Positions 25,862-34,916 of a DNA stretch of 35,301 nt are shown here, one piece after another. Position 1 is the stretch's first letter. Each line of letters opens with the position of its first letter. The position numbers and the translations under genes are program-made. The notes beneath the pieces are model-generated. The model saw nothing but the letters and a program-made list of their open reading frames with translations, searched no databases and was not told the origin of the DNA. Origin of the DNA: a bacterium (lineage in GTDB: Bacteria; Chloroflexota; Dormibacteria; UBA8260; Bog-877); NCBI GenBank assembly GCA_021817025.1, contig JAKAWF010000004.1, positions 1-35,301 of the forward strand, written 5' to 3'.

Positions 25862-28571
25862 CGGAATTGCGGCGTCCGCTCCCCGCAAGCTGATTGAGGT
25901 GGCGATCCCGCTCCAGGCGATCAACGTGGCGTCGGCCCGGGAGAAGTCCATCCGCCACGGCCACCCGTCCACCCTGCATCTGTGGTGGGCGCGGCGCCCT
26001 CTGGCCGCCTGCCGCGCGGTCCTGTTCGCCCAACTGGTTGACGACCCCTCCGCTCACCCCGACCAGTTCCCAACCGTCGAACTGCAGGCAGCTGAGCGGC
26101 AGCGGCTCTTCCGGATCATCGAGCAGCTGGTGAAGTGGGAGAACTCGACCAACGAGCGGGTGCTGGCAGCGGCCCAGGCGGAGATCCGCAAGTCGATGGG
26201 GGAGAATCCCCCGCCGGTCCTTGATCCCTTCGCTGGAGGCGGGTCGATACCGCTCGAGGCACAGCGGCTGGGGCTTGTGGCCCAAGCCAGCGACCTCAAC
26301 CCGGTTGCCGTCCTGATCTGCAAGGCGCTGATAGAGCTGCCGGCCAAGTTTTCGGGGCAGAAGCCGCTCCACCCCCCCGAGGGACTGCGGCTGGGCGGCG
26401 AGGCCTGGCCAGGTGCCCGCGGCCTGGCCCAGGACGTCCGCCACTATGGAGAGCGGATGCTCAAGGAAGCCGAGAAGCGGATTGGACACCTCTACCCCAA
26501 GGCCACTCTTCCCAATGGCGACAAGGCTCCGGTGATCGCCTGGATCTGGTCACGCACCGTCACCTGCCCCAACCCAGCCTGCGGTACCGCAGCGCCTCTC
26601 ATCCGCTCCTTCTCCCTCTCCACGAAGGCCGGGAAGGAGGTGTGGGCGCGGCCCATACCTGAGGGCAAGCGGGTGAGGTTCGAGATAGTCCGGGGTAAAG
26701 GCGTGCCGAAGACGGCAACTGTATCCCGGACGGGAGCCATCTGCCTTGTATGTGGTGCCCCAATACCTCTCGCCCACGTTCGGACCGAGGGCAAGGCAGG
26801 GCGGCTCAGGGCGCAGTTGCTGGCGGTAGTCGCGGAGGGACAGCGGGAGCGCGTTTACCTGCCGGCCAACGAGGAACACGTCCGGGCAGCGGAAGTCCCC
26901 CGACCGGATGACGTGCCGATGAGCGAGCTGCCAAAGCAGGCGCTTGGGTTCCGTGTCCAAGGCTACGGCCTGACCCACCACTCCGACCTCTTCACCAACC
27001 GTCAGTTGACCGCGCTGACCACCTTCTCCGACTTGGTCATGGAGGCCCGGGAGAAGGTCATCGCCGATGGCGGGCAGCCCGCGTACGCGGATGCGGTGGC
27101 GACGTACCTGGGGTTCGGTGTGAGTCGATTGGCTGACATACAAAACTCTCTGTGTACATGGGAGTCAAGCAAGACCCAGGTGCGGCATCTCTTCACGCGT
27201 CAAGCCATACCTATGGTGTGGGATTTTGGCGAGTGCGGATTGTTTTCCCACGCAGCTGGCGACTTCGGTGTTTCACTGGGTACGTTGTGCGAAGTGCTGG
27301 ACAGGTTGCCCGGTGCGCCACGGGGTGAGGCGCAGCAGGTAGATGCCACCGTACTACCGGCACCTATAACCCCGGTCGTCGTCTCCACCGATCCGCCGTA
27401 CTACGACAACATCGGCTACGCCAACCTGGCCGATTTCTTCTACGTTTGGCTGCGCCGCTCCATCGGCGGTCTGTACCCGGACTTGTTCGCCACCGTGCTC
27501 ACCCCGAAGGTCGCTGAGCTGGTGGCCGATCCTTACCGATCCGGAGGCAAGGAGAGCGCCAAGGAGCGGTTCGAAGAGGGGTTCGGAGCGGCCTTTCACC
27601 GGCTCAAGGAGATCGCGGATCCCTCCACTCCCATGACCATCTTCTACGCCTTCAAGCAGGCCGACACGGCCGGTGGCGATGGGCTCGTCTCCACTGGTTG
27701 GGAAACGATGCTGCAGGGCCTCCTCAATGGAGGATTGGCCATCACGGGGACTTGGCCGATGCGAACCGAGGGCAGCGGTCGCATGCGTGCTCAAGGCAGC
27801 AATGCTCTTGCATCTTCGATCCTAATCGTCTGCCGCTCGCGCTCTGCCGCCGCCGGGATCATCGACCGCAGGGGCCTCATCGCCGAGCTGAGAGCCAGCC
27901 TCCCAACGGCGCTCCGCGAGCTCCAAGAGGGACTCATCGCACCCGTCGACCTCGCCCAGGCCGCCATCGGTCCTGGCATGGCGGTGTTCTCCAAGTACGG
28001 CAAGGTCGTTGAGGCAAACGGAGACCCTATGCGGGTCGGCACGGCGCTTGGGCTCATCAACCAGGCGCTGGACGAGGTGCTGGCCGAGCAAGAGGGCGAG
28101 TTCGACCCCGACACCCGCTGGGCGGTCGCGTGGTTCGACGGGCACGGCTTTGAGCAGGGCGCATTCGGGGAGGCCGAGACACTCTCCAAGGCGAAGGTAA
28201 CTGCGGTGTCTCATCTCCAGGAGCAAGGAGTCGTGGAGGCCGGAGCCGGGAAGGTGAGGCTGGCGGGCCGCGAGCGGCTCTTCGACACCACCCGCTCACA
28301 GGATGGCGATCCCAGCGTGTGGGCGCTCACCCAGAGCTTGGTCCACTCGCTCGAGGCGTCCGGCGAGGGGACCGCGGCCGAGACCCTCGTCCCGCACCCC
28401 CATCTGGCGGATGCGGTCCGGGACCTCGCATACCGGCTCTACGTCACTTCAGAGCGGCACGGCTGGACCAAGGACGCGCTCGCGTTCAACAACCTGGTCA
28501 CATCGTGGCCGGAGATACTCCGGCTGGCGGCAGGCTTGCGCCAGCACGGAAGGCAGGAGACCCTCTTGTGA
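25854..28571 (+). CDS. DUF1156-type DNA methyltransferase (adenine-N6 or cytosine-N4)
   Basis: 905 residues from GTG 25854 (MADGIAASAPRKLIEVAIPL), chosen over TTG 25842 by fit to the family start. Residues 29-49 hold the DUF1156 signature (KSIRHGHPSTLHLWWARR). Motif I is VLDPFAGGGSIPLEA (D124). Two cysteine pairs, CPNPACG (238-244) and CLVCGAP (about 297), form a zinc ribbon. The catalytic motif IV is STDPPYYDN (D513). A DPPY motif means transfer of a methyl group from S-adenosylmethionine to the exocyclic amine of adenine or cytosine. In this operon it probably marks host DNA, as in restriction-modification. A patch at 27121-27300 is only about 53 percent GC. Confidence 0.92.
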   Translation: MADGIAASAPRKLIEVAIPLQAINVASAREKSIRHGHPSTLHLWWARRPLAACRAVLFAQLVDDPSAHPDQFPTVELQAAERQRLFRIIEQLVKWENSTNERVLAAAQAEIRKSMGENPPPVLDPFAGGGSIPLEAQRLGLVAQASDLNPVAVLICKALIELPAKFSGQKPLHPPEGLRLGGEAWPGARGLAQDVRHYGERMLKEAEKRIGHLYPKATLPNGDKAPVIAWIWSRTVTCPNPACGTAAPLIRSFSLSTKAGKEVWARPIPEGKRVRFEIVRGKGVPKTATVSRTGAICLVCGAPIPLAHVRTEGKAGRLRAQLLAVVAEGQRERVYLPANEEHVRAAEVPRPDDVPMSELPKQALGFRVQGYGLTHHSDLFTNRQLTALTTFSDLVMEAREKVIADGGQPAYADAVATYLGFGVSRLADIQNSLCTWESSKTQVRHLFTRQAIPMVWDFGECGLFSHAAGDFGVSLGTLCEVLDRLPGAPRGEAQQVDATVLPAPITPVVVSTDPPYYDNIGYANLADFFYVWLRRSIGGLYPDLFATVLTPKVAELVADPYRSGGKESAKERFEEGFGAAFHRLKEIADPSTPMTIFYAFKQADTAGGDGLVSTGWETMLQGLLNGGLAITGTWPMRTEGSGRMRAQGSNALASSILIVCRSRSAAAGIIDRRGLIAELRASLPTALRELQEGLIAPVDLAQAAIGPGMAVFSKYGKVVEANGDPMRVGTALGLINQALDEVLAEQEGEFDPDTRWAVAWFDGHGFEQGAFGEAETLSKAKVTAVSHLQEQGVVEAGAGKVRLAGRERLFDTTRSQDGDPSVWALTQSLVHSLEASGEGTAAETLVPHPHLADAVRDLAYRLYVTSERHGWTKDALAFNNLVTSWPEILRLAAGLRQHGRQETLL

Positions 28572-28584
28572 TTGGAGAAGTGTT

Positions 28585-31500
28585 GTGACCGCCAGCAACC
28601 GAGAGCGGGTCCAGACTGCCCTGGAAGTTCTGGGCGAGGGCCTGGCCCCCTTCGTCGATGAGCAGATGCGCCAGCAGGCGCCGGAGAAGGCCAACTGGGT
28701 GCAGGCTGTGGCTGCCTCGACGCTCAGCCCGGGGCGGAAGGTCTCGCTGACCGATCCTCAGTTTCAACTGAAGGTGCTCTGGGACTTCTGGAACCCCGTC
28801 TTCTCCAAGGTGCTGCAGCGCAGCGATCGCAACCTGGTCAGCATCCTCCGTGACTCCAGAGATCGGTGGGCTCACAACGAGGCGTTCAACTCGGACGAGA
28901 CATATCGCACCCTCGACGCCATCCAGGCCCTGCTGGCAGCGGTCTCCGCGGAGAAACAGGCGCAGGTCGTCAAGCGGTCTCGCGATGAGGTGTTGCGCCA
29001 GCGGTTCGACGAGGAGGCCCGCAAGGCCGCCAAACCAACTGCCGCGACCTCGAAGGGGGTCTCGGGCCTGCGGCCCTGGCGAGAGGTGATCCTGCCGCAC
29101 CGCGATGTGGCCTCTGGGTCATTCGTCGAGGCTGAGTTCGCAGCCAACCTCTGGCAGGTCTTCCAAGGCGAGGGATCCCCGGAGTATCTCGACCCCGCTG
29201 AGTTCTTCTCCAGGACCTATCTCACCGAAGGGCTCAGCCAGCTGCTCCGCCAGGCGTTGCTGCGCCTCGGTGGCCAGGGCGGAGTTCCGGTGGTGGACCT
29301 GCAGACCACCTTCGGAGGAGGCAAGACCCATTCCCTGCTCGCCTTGTACCACCTCTTCTCCGGCATCGCGCTCCGGCGCCTGCCGCAGGAGGTCCAGGAT
29401 CTGGTCCAGAAGGCCGGGATCGGTGAGCTGCCGAAGGTCCAGCGGGCGGTCATCGTCGGGGTCGAGATCGCCCCGGCTCAACCCAGCACCAAGCCCGACG
29501 GGGCGGTCGTCAAAACCCTCTGGGGGGAGATCGCCTGGCAGCTCGGCGGCGCCGAGGGATTCGCCATGGTCGCGGAGGCGGATCGCACCGGCACCAGTCC
29601 CGGCGCGGCGCTGAATGAGCTCTTCCGGCGCTTCGGGCCGTCGCTGATCCTCATCGACGAGTGGGTCACCTACGCCCGCCAGCTTTACCACAGCCAGGAC
29701 CTGCCCGCTGGCAGCTTCGACGCCCACTTCTCCTTCGCGCAAGCCCTGACCGAGGCCGCGAACGCGGTTCCCGGCACCATGGTGGTGATCTCCATCCCCG
29801 AATCCGACCGGGTGGGCTCGGACACCGGTCCCAGCATCGAGGTGGGTGGACCCGGAGGCCGGGAGGCTCTGGCCCGGTTGCGCTCGGTGGTCGGAAGGGT
29901 TGAATCGGCGTGGCGGCCCGCCAGCTCCGAGGAGAGCTTCGAGATCGTGCGGCGCCGCCTCTTCGAGCCCGTCACCGATCCCGAGCTGTACGCCGCCCGC
30001 GACGCCACCGCCAGAGCTTTCGGGGATCAGTACCGGCGCCAGGCTCGCGACTTCCCCAGCGAGTGCCGGGAGGAGTCGTATGTCGCCCGCATCAAGGCGG
30101 CTTACCCGATCCATCCCGAGCTAATGGATCGCCTGTACCAGGACTGGTCGACCCTGGAGCGCTTTCAGCGAACCCGGGGAGTCCTGCGCCTGATGGCGAT
30201 CGCCATCCACGCCCTGTGGGTCCAGAACGACCAGTCTCCCTTGATCCTCTCCAGCAGTCTGCCCCTCGACAACACCGAGTGCCTGACCGAACTCACCCGG
30301 CCCCTGGAGGACAACTGGAAGCCGATTATCGACAGCGATGTCGATGGCCCCTCCTCCACCCCGGCCCGGCTGGATCAGGAGATCCCACGGCTGGGCCAGT
30401 ACACGGCGGCGAGGCGAGCGGCCAGGGCGGTCTTCCTCGGTTCCGCCCCACTTCAGGGCACCTCGAACCGGGGTCTGGACGAGGTCAGAGTCCGCCTCGC
30501 CTGCGCCTATCCAGGCGACCCGATTGAGGTCTTCTCGGATGCGCTGCGCCGCCTCTCCAATCAGTCCACCTACCTCTACGTGGACAGCCACCGGTACTGG
30601 TACGACACCCAGCCCTCGATCAGCCGGACCGCGGCCGACCGGGCCCGCCGGTACCTGGAGCAGCAGCGCGACGATCTGTCGCTGGAGGTCATCGAGCGGC
30701 TCCAGAAGGACAGCACCGGCAGGCAACAGCGCGGCGAGTTCGGAGCGGTCCATGTGGTCCCCGCCAGCAGCGGCGAGGTACCCGACGAGTCAGAGTCGGT
30801 GCGGCTGGTGATCCTCGGCCCAGACGTTCCGCACACTGCCAAGGGAGGAGAGTCGCAAGCGCTCCAGGAGGCTCACCGGATCTTGGAGCAACGTGGCAAC
30901 GCGTCTCGAATCTACCGCAACTTGGTCGTCTTCCTGGCGGCAGATGCAAACCGCTCCGAGGAGCTGATGACCGCGGTGGCGGAATATCTCGCCTGGACGT
31001 CGCTCAAGAAGCAGGTGAAGGAGCTCAACCTGGCTCCGTTCAACGAGGCGCAGATCGAGACCAAGCTTGAGAGCTCCAACCGGGACGTGCAGCTCCGCCT
31101 TCGCGAGACCTACAACTGGTTGCTGGTTCCGGAGCAGCCCGCTCCGCAGGGGGAGGTGAAGATCGACACGATCCGGGTGGCTGGCGACGGCACTCTCGCC
31201 CAGCGCGCCAGCCGCAAGCTCATCGACAACCAGCTCCTCAATCGGGTCTTCAGCCCGGTTCTGCTGCGGCTTGCGCTCGACCGGATCCCTCTTTGGAAGG
31301 GGAACCACCTGGCAGTCGGCGAGCTCTGGGAACTCCTGGCCCGCTATCTCTATCTTCCCCGCCTCGCCACGCGGGAGGTGCTGCACAGGGCAGTGGAGTC
31401 CGGACCCCACCAACTGCTCTGGGACGACGAGGGGTTCGGCCTCGCCGAGAGCTATGACGAGCAAACACGACGTTACTTGGGGCTGCGCGGCCCAGGCGCG

Positions 31501-31926
31501 CAGCCGGATCAACAGTTGCCCGTGACGGCTGGCACCCTACTGGTCAGGCCGCTTGCGGCCAAGGATCAGATGGGGCGAGACGCAGCCGACCAGCCCGCGC
31601 CCACCCCGGCGACAGCTCCTGAGGCAGTTGCCTTGAGTTCAGCCTCCGGCGGCCAGGAGGCCCCGCCCGGCGCGGCTGCCTCACGCCGAGCGCCGAGACG
31701 GTTCCACGCCACGGCCAAGCTCAATCCGTTGAGAATCTCCCGCGATGCGGCGCAGATAGCCGAGGAGATCGTTCAGCGGTTGGCCGGTGTGGTTGACACC
31801 GACGTAGAGGTCACCGTGGAGATCCATGCAAGGACGGCCGAGGGATTTCCGCCTGACATCGTCCGAGCCGTGAGTGAGAACGGGCAGACGCTGAAGCTGG
31901 AATCCTTCGGCTTTGAAGATCAATAG
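28585..31926 (+). CDS. DUF499 ATPase with N-terminal Swt1-like HEPN domain
   Basis: 1113 residues from GTG 28585, with GGAGAAG at 28573-28579 and 13 bases after the methylase stop. Residues 1-130 look like a Swt1-type HEPN domain: RVQTALEVLGEGLAPFVDEQ, LKVLWDFWNPVFSKVL, and the R-x4-H motif RDRWAH (R92, H97), the RNase signature of active HEPN proteins. The DUF499 P-loop is FGGGKTHSLLALYHL (243-257) and Walker B is LILIDEW (D358, E359). Several hundred helical residues follow. The C-terminal block after a Pro/Ala-rich linker (KLNPLRISRDAAQIAEEIVQ) is typical of DUF499. DUF499 and DUF1156 genes are known neighbours. Function is unproven; ATP-driven complex assembly or sensing is likely. Confidence 0.9.
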   Translation: MTASNRERVQTALEVLGEGLAPFVDEQMRQQAPEKANWVQAVAASTLSPGRKVSLTDPQFQLKVLWDFWNPVFSKVLQRSDRNLVSILRDSRDRWAHNEAFNSDETYRTLDAIQALLAAVSAEKQAQVVKRSRDEVLRQRFDEEARKAAKPTAATSKGVSGLRPWREVILPHRDVASGSFVEAEFAANLWQVFQGEGSPEYLDPAEFFSRTYLTEGLSQLLRQALLRLGGQGGVPVVDLQTTFGGGKTHSLLALYHLFSGIALRRLPQEVQDLVQKAGIGELPKVQRAVIVGVEIAPAQPSTKPDGAVVKTLWGEIAWQLGGAEGFAMVAEADRTGTSPGAALNELFRRFGPSLILIDEWVTYARQLYHSQDLPAGSFDAHFSFAQALTEAANAVPGTMVVISIPESDRVGSDTGPSIEVGGPGGREALARLRSVVGRVESAWRPASSEESFEIVRRRLFEPVTDPELYAARDATARAFGDQYRRQARDFPSECREESYVARIKAAYPIHPELMDRLYQDWSTLERFQRTRGVLRLMAIAIHALWVQNDQSPLILSSSLPLDNTECLTELTRPLEDNWKPIIDSDVDGPSSTPARLDQEIPRLGQYTAARRAARAVFLGSAPLQGTSNRGLDEVRVRLACAYPGDPIEVFSDALRRLSNQSTYLYVDSHRYWYDTQPSISRTAADRARRYLEQQRDDLSLEVIERLQKDSTGRQQRGEFGAVHVVPASSGEVPDESESVRLVILGPDVPHTAKGGESQALQEAHRILEQRGNASRIYRNLVVFLAADANRSEELMTAVAEYLAWTSLKKQVKELNLAPFNEAQIETKLESSNRDVQLRLRETYNWLLVPEQPAPQGEVKIDTIRVAGDGTLAQRASRKLIDNQLLNRVFSPVLLRLALDRIPLWKGNHLAVGELWELLARYLYLPRLATREVLHRAVESGPHQLLWDDEGFGLAESYDEQTRRYLGLRGPGAQPDQQLPVTAGTLLVRPLAAKDQMGRDAADQPAPTPATAPEAVALSSASGGQEAPPGAAASRRAPRRFHATAKLNPLRISRDAAQIAEEIVQRLAGVVDTDVEVTVEIHARTAEGFPPDIVRAVSENGQTLKLESFGFEDQ

Positions 31927-32268
31927 GCACTCCGCGCCCCTCTTGCCCGGCGCACCACGGAGCACGCTTTGGAGACTGAACCTCATCCACCAGTACGCTC
32001 TGTGCCGCATCCGACCGAGTGCCATCAAGCCCCATTTCGCAGGCACCAAAACACCGGTAAGTGCACCAGGGCCCGGTCTGCTGACAGCGCACCGGTGTGG
32101 CTCTGTCCCCACCTCAGCGGTAGCGTCGCCAAGTCGACCGCCGGTCCACGCCAGCATGTCACGACCACTGACGCCATGCTCCCGTCGACGACCCGACTCA
32201 GATCCAGCAACAACACTTCTGCCCGACGATAGGCGCACCCGCACGTATAGCAGCCGGGGAAGACCATA
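31927..32268. other. Intergenic region between the DUF499 and OLD-like genes
   Basis: No supported gene on either strand. GGGGA at 32257-32261 near its right end is the ribosome binding site for the next gene. I see no clear terminator for the preceding operon. Confidence 0.45.
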
Positions 32269-33828
32269 GTGCGAATCAAGTCCATCGCCATCACCAACCT
32301 TCGGTGCTTTGCATCCGGGGATCCCATTCAGCTCGCTCCCCTGACCGTCCTCATCGGTCGCAATAACGCGGGCAAGTCCACTCTTCTTCGAGCCGTCGGC
32401 GCGCTGCAGGCAGGCTCCGAGCTATCCGGCTCAGATGTCCGCTTAGGATCCAGCGAGGCACAGCTCACATACGAAGTACAGGCCATACATTTACCTTCAG
32501 CGCATCCGACCGCAGAACTCGAGGGACAAGACGTCACCATCCAACTCACCCTACAAAGTAGCGGAGCTATCCTGGCTAGCGTTCGGCCTCTATCGACTAA
32601 TCACCTGCACCCAGCCTCTGCGCCCACAAGCTTCACCTTGTATCAGCCAGTTGCTCCCGACCATCTGGTAGTGCCTTGGTTTCCGTCCACTCGTAGCTAT
32701 AGCAGCGAAGAACAGATCAACACCCAGAGTGCTACAGCCATAAGAGCGGACCTGAACAATCTCGGGGCTCGGCTGCTCAAGGTCCTCGTCTCTAATACTG
32801 AAGCGTACCAAAGCTACGCACGCCTCTGCACTAAGCTCTTTCAGGCTGTCCCGGTGCCACTCCCATCTCAGAATGGCATACGCGTAGGCATACAGCTTTC
32901 TGACGATGCGGAGATTGGGCTCCAGAGTATGGGAGACGGTGTGAGAAGCACTGTTGGAATGGCCATAGCAGCTGCCGGTTCCGTCGAGAAGATTCTCCTC
33001 GTTGAGGAGCCCGAGAACAGCCTCCACCCTGACTCGCTGAAAGCGCTCCTTGAGTTCCTCGCCGAGCGATCGTGTGAGAACCAGGTGATCATCGCGACGC
33101 ACTCTCCTCTAGTCGTCAACTATCTCGCCGCACGCAACGATGCCCTCGTCTACTTCGTCGGCCAGCTAGATGACATTCATGCTCAGCAGTCGATGGCCAA
33201 CCTCCCAAGGTCCTTCGTTCGACCGATTGTGAATTCCGACGATCGCAGAGAACGTCTTGCCGAACTCGGGGTGGATCTCCCTGACATGGGGTTGCACAGT
33301 GGGTGGATAGTATTCGAGGAGGCCAGTGCCGAATACATCGTGAAATCGTTCCTCATCCCATGGTTCGTGCCAGAGCTGAGCACCTTCGGCACGGTGAGTG
33401 CAACAGGTGTAGCCAATGTACCCAACCGCTTGGCTGGCGTCACAAACTTGATTCTGGCCGCGCATCTTGAGGGTGCCTACCAGGGTAGAGTTTGGGCCAT
33501 CGTCGATGGCGGCGCTCAGGGTCGCGCAGTATTGGAGAAGCTACAGCGCGCTTTTTCGACCTGGGGCCAGAAGCACTTCCTGCACTGGAACGTGGATGAC
33601 TTCGAGCGGTACTACCCGGCCCGGTTCACGGAGCAGGTGGCCGCCGCCCTTTCGTCGGTGGGGAGCGATCGGGGTCGAGCGAAGCACGACTTGCTGCTCG
33701 CCGTCATGACTTGGTGTGGCGAATATCCCGATGAAGCCAAAACTGCGCTTGAGACATCTGCAGCCGCAGCGATTCAGACTCTAAAGCAAATCGCCGTTGC
33801 TACCAAGCCCATTGTGCCACCTCGCTAA
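32269..33828 (+). CDS. OLD-like AAA ATPase with degenerate Toprim-like C-terminus
   Basis: 519 residues from GTG 32269, set by GGGGA at 32257-32261. The N-terminus (MRIKSIAITNLRCF) and Walker A GRNNAGKST (30-38) are ABC/SMC-like, as in AAA_15/AAA_21 proteins. The signature region is LQSMGDGVRSTVGMAIAAAG, Walker B LLVEEPENSLHP and the switch His VIIATHSPLVVNYLA. From about residue 345, WIVFEEASAEYIVKSFLIPW looks like the first Toprim motif and VWAIVDGGAQGR like the second. The usual DxD is DGG, so nuclease activity is doubtful. OLD-family proteins act in phage defence (OLD, GajA of Gabija); no GajB-type helicase is adjacent. GC is clearly lower than in the helicase operon (about 52 percent in a line I counted), which suggests separate acquisition. 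Confidence 0.82.
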   Translation: MRIKSIAITNLRCFASGDPIQLAPLTVLIGRNNAGKSTLLRAVGALQAGSELSGSDVRLGSSEAQLTYEVQAIHLPSAHPTAELEGQDVTIQLTLQSSGAILASVRPLSTNHLHPASAPTSFTLYQPVAPDHLVVPWFPSTRSYSSEEQINTQSATAIRADLNNLGARLLKVLVSNTEAYQSYARLCTKLFQAVPVPLPSQNGIRVGIQLSDDAEIGLQSMGDGVRSTVGMAIAAAGSVEKILLVEEPENSLHPDSLKALLEFLAERSCENQVIIATHSPLVVNYLAARNDALVYFVGQLDDIHAQQSMANLPRSFVRPIVNSDDRRERLAELGVDLPDMGLHSGWIVFEEASAEYIVKSFLIPWFVPELSTFGTVSATGVANVPNRLAGVTNLILAAHLEGAYQGRVWAIVDGGAQGRAVLEKLQRAFSTWGQKHFLHWNVDDFERYYPARFTEQVAAALSSVGSDRGRAKHDLLLAVMTWCGEYPDEAKTALETSAAAAIQTLKQIAVATKPIVPPR

Positions 33829-34168
33829 CCCAACTGAACGTGGTGACACAAATTGGGGTCTGGCACCCTGAGCCTTCCATAATCGCGAATCGCATCGGCC
33901 AATGTCCCCTCCCCCACCTGCCGGTTATTGCAGTTACCGGCGGGTCACCAGTTTTCTGGTCTCAGCCCACATCCGCCCGGCGGGGCGAGTACCAAGAAAG
34001 GGGGGCGCCAACCGCTATGCACTGGCAGGGGATCAGTACCCGCCCCCGGAGGCGAATAGGTGCGGTCCCTCGCGGCAGCACGGATTGCGGTCACGCAAAT
34101 CGTTTACGCCGCAGCGCGCCGGAAGGCGACCGGGGTTAGAACTCAGTCGTGCAGATCTGAACTGCTAG
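33829..34168. other. Intergenic region with two small hairpins
   Basis: No gene is supported in these 340 bases. Two inverted repeats stand side by side: CCGGT...ACCGG (33921-33940) and ACCAG-TTTT-CTGGT (33947-33960). Read on the minus strand the segment includes GACCCGCCGGTAAC, loosely like the GAGCCGCCGGTAAG core of the repeats at 669 and 9269. The region lies at the tail of the OLD-like gene and the 3' end of the convergent YczE gene, so the hairpins could also be a bidirectional terminator. Confidence 0.35.
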
Positions 34169-34864
34169 CTACTCTTGGACGTTTCGGACGCCGACGAGGC
34201 TTTGAATCGTGAACCGCGGGATGAAGATATGCGCGAGCGGGCCAATGGAAGCTGCGTAGACCAGTGTGCCAATCCCGATGTCACCACCCAGCAGCCATCC
34301 GACCAGGAGCACAGTGGCCTCGATGCCAGTACGCACGATGCGGAGCGAGTGCCCCCGGGCGGCTATGCCGACCATGAGGCCGTCCCGCGGCCCTGGCCCC
34401 AAGCCAGCACCGATGTAGCCCCCGGTCGCCACCCCATTCAGGAGGACGCCCCCGGCCATGGCTATGACGCGCAGAGAGATGGCCTGGGGCGCGGGTACCA
34501 ATGCGAGGGTCAAGTCCATCACTGACCCGATCACGATCACGTTGCTGAGCGTGCCCAAGCCTGGGTGTTGACGCAGGGGCACCCACAGGCCCAACACGCC
34601 GATCCCGACCAGGATGGACCAGGTCCCGATGGGGATGCCGCTATGGTGAGCGAGACCCTGCTGAAACACGTCCCACGGGTCCAGGCCGAGGCGACCCAAG
34701 ACGAGCAGGGAGTCACTCAGTCCATAGAGGATGAGACCGCCGTAGAGCTGTACCAGCCGCCGCCCGAGGGCATCTCTCGGGACCGGTGCGACCAAACGGA
34801 GTAGGTGCTGGTGGCCATGGACGCGCAGCCGAGGCCCTGGTCGGCATTGCTCAGATGAACCCAT
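34169..34864 (-). CDS. YczE/YitT-family integral membrane protein
   Basis: 231 residues from ATG 34864; the first 30 or so are atypical (MGSSEQCRPGPRLRVHG), so a later start, such as a TTG before VAPVPRDALGRRLVQLYGG, is possible. Family blocks are clear: GLDPWDVFQQGLAHHSGIPI then GTWSILVGIGVLGLW; GLGPGPRDGLMVGIAARG; and GWLLGGDIGIGTLVYAASIG. About five membrane helices are predicted. Transport substrate is unknown. YczE-like genes often sit next to MocR-type regulators, as here, where the regulator at 34917 is divergent. Confidence 0.87.
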   Translation of the reverse strand: MGSSEQCRPGPRLRVHGHQHLLRLVAPVPRDALGRRLVQLYGGLILYGLSDSLLVLGRLGLDPWDVFQQGLAHHSGIPIGTWSILVGIGVLGLWVPLRQHPGLGTLSNVIVIGSVMDLTLALVPAPQAISLRVIAMAGGVLLNGVATGGYIGAGLGPGPRDGLMVGIAARGHSLRIVRTGIEATVLLVGWLLGGDIGIGTLVYAASIGPLAHIFIPRFTIQSLVGVRNVQE

Positions 34865-34916
34865 ATGGCTATCATGGGCACATGTGGATATCTAAACAAG
34901 AGCCACTTGGGATGTA
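34865..34916. promoter_or_regulatory. Divergent control region between YczE-like and MocR-like genes
   Basis: Only about 50 bases separate the two divergent starts, so both promoters and the probable MocR operator must overlap here. The stretch is notably AT-rich for this window (GGATATCTAAACAAG). No operator repeat is certain by eye. Confidence 0.4.

Noticed and set aside
22003..31926. Calling the operon DISARM or BREX outright
   Set aside because: The helicase resembles DrmD-type proteins, but no DUF1998 genes, PLD nuclease, PglZ phosphatase, BrxC or BrxL is visible, so either name would overstate the evidence.
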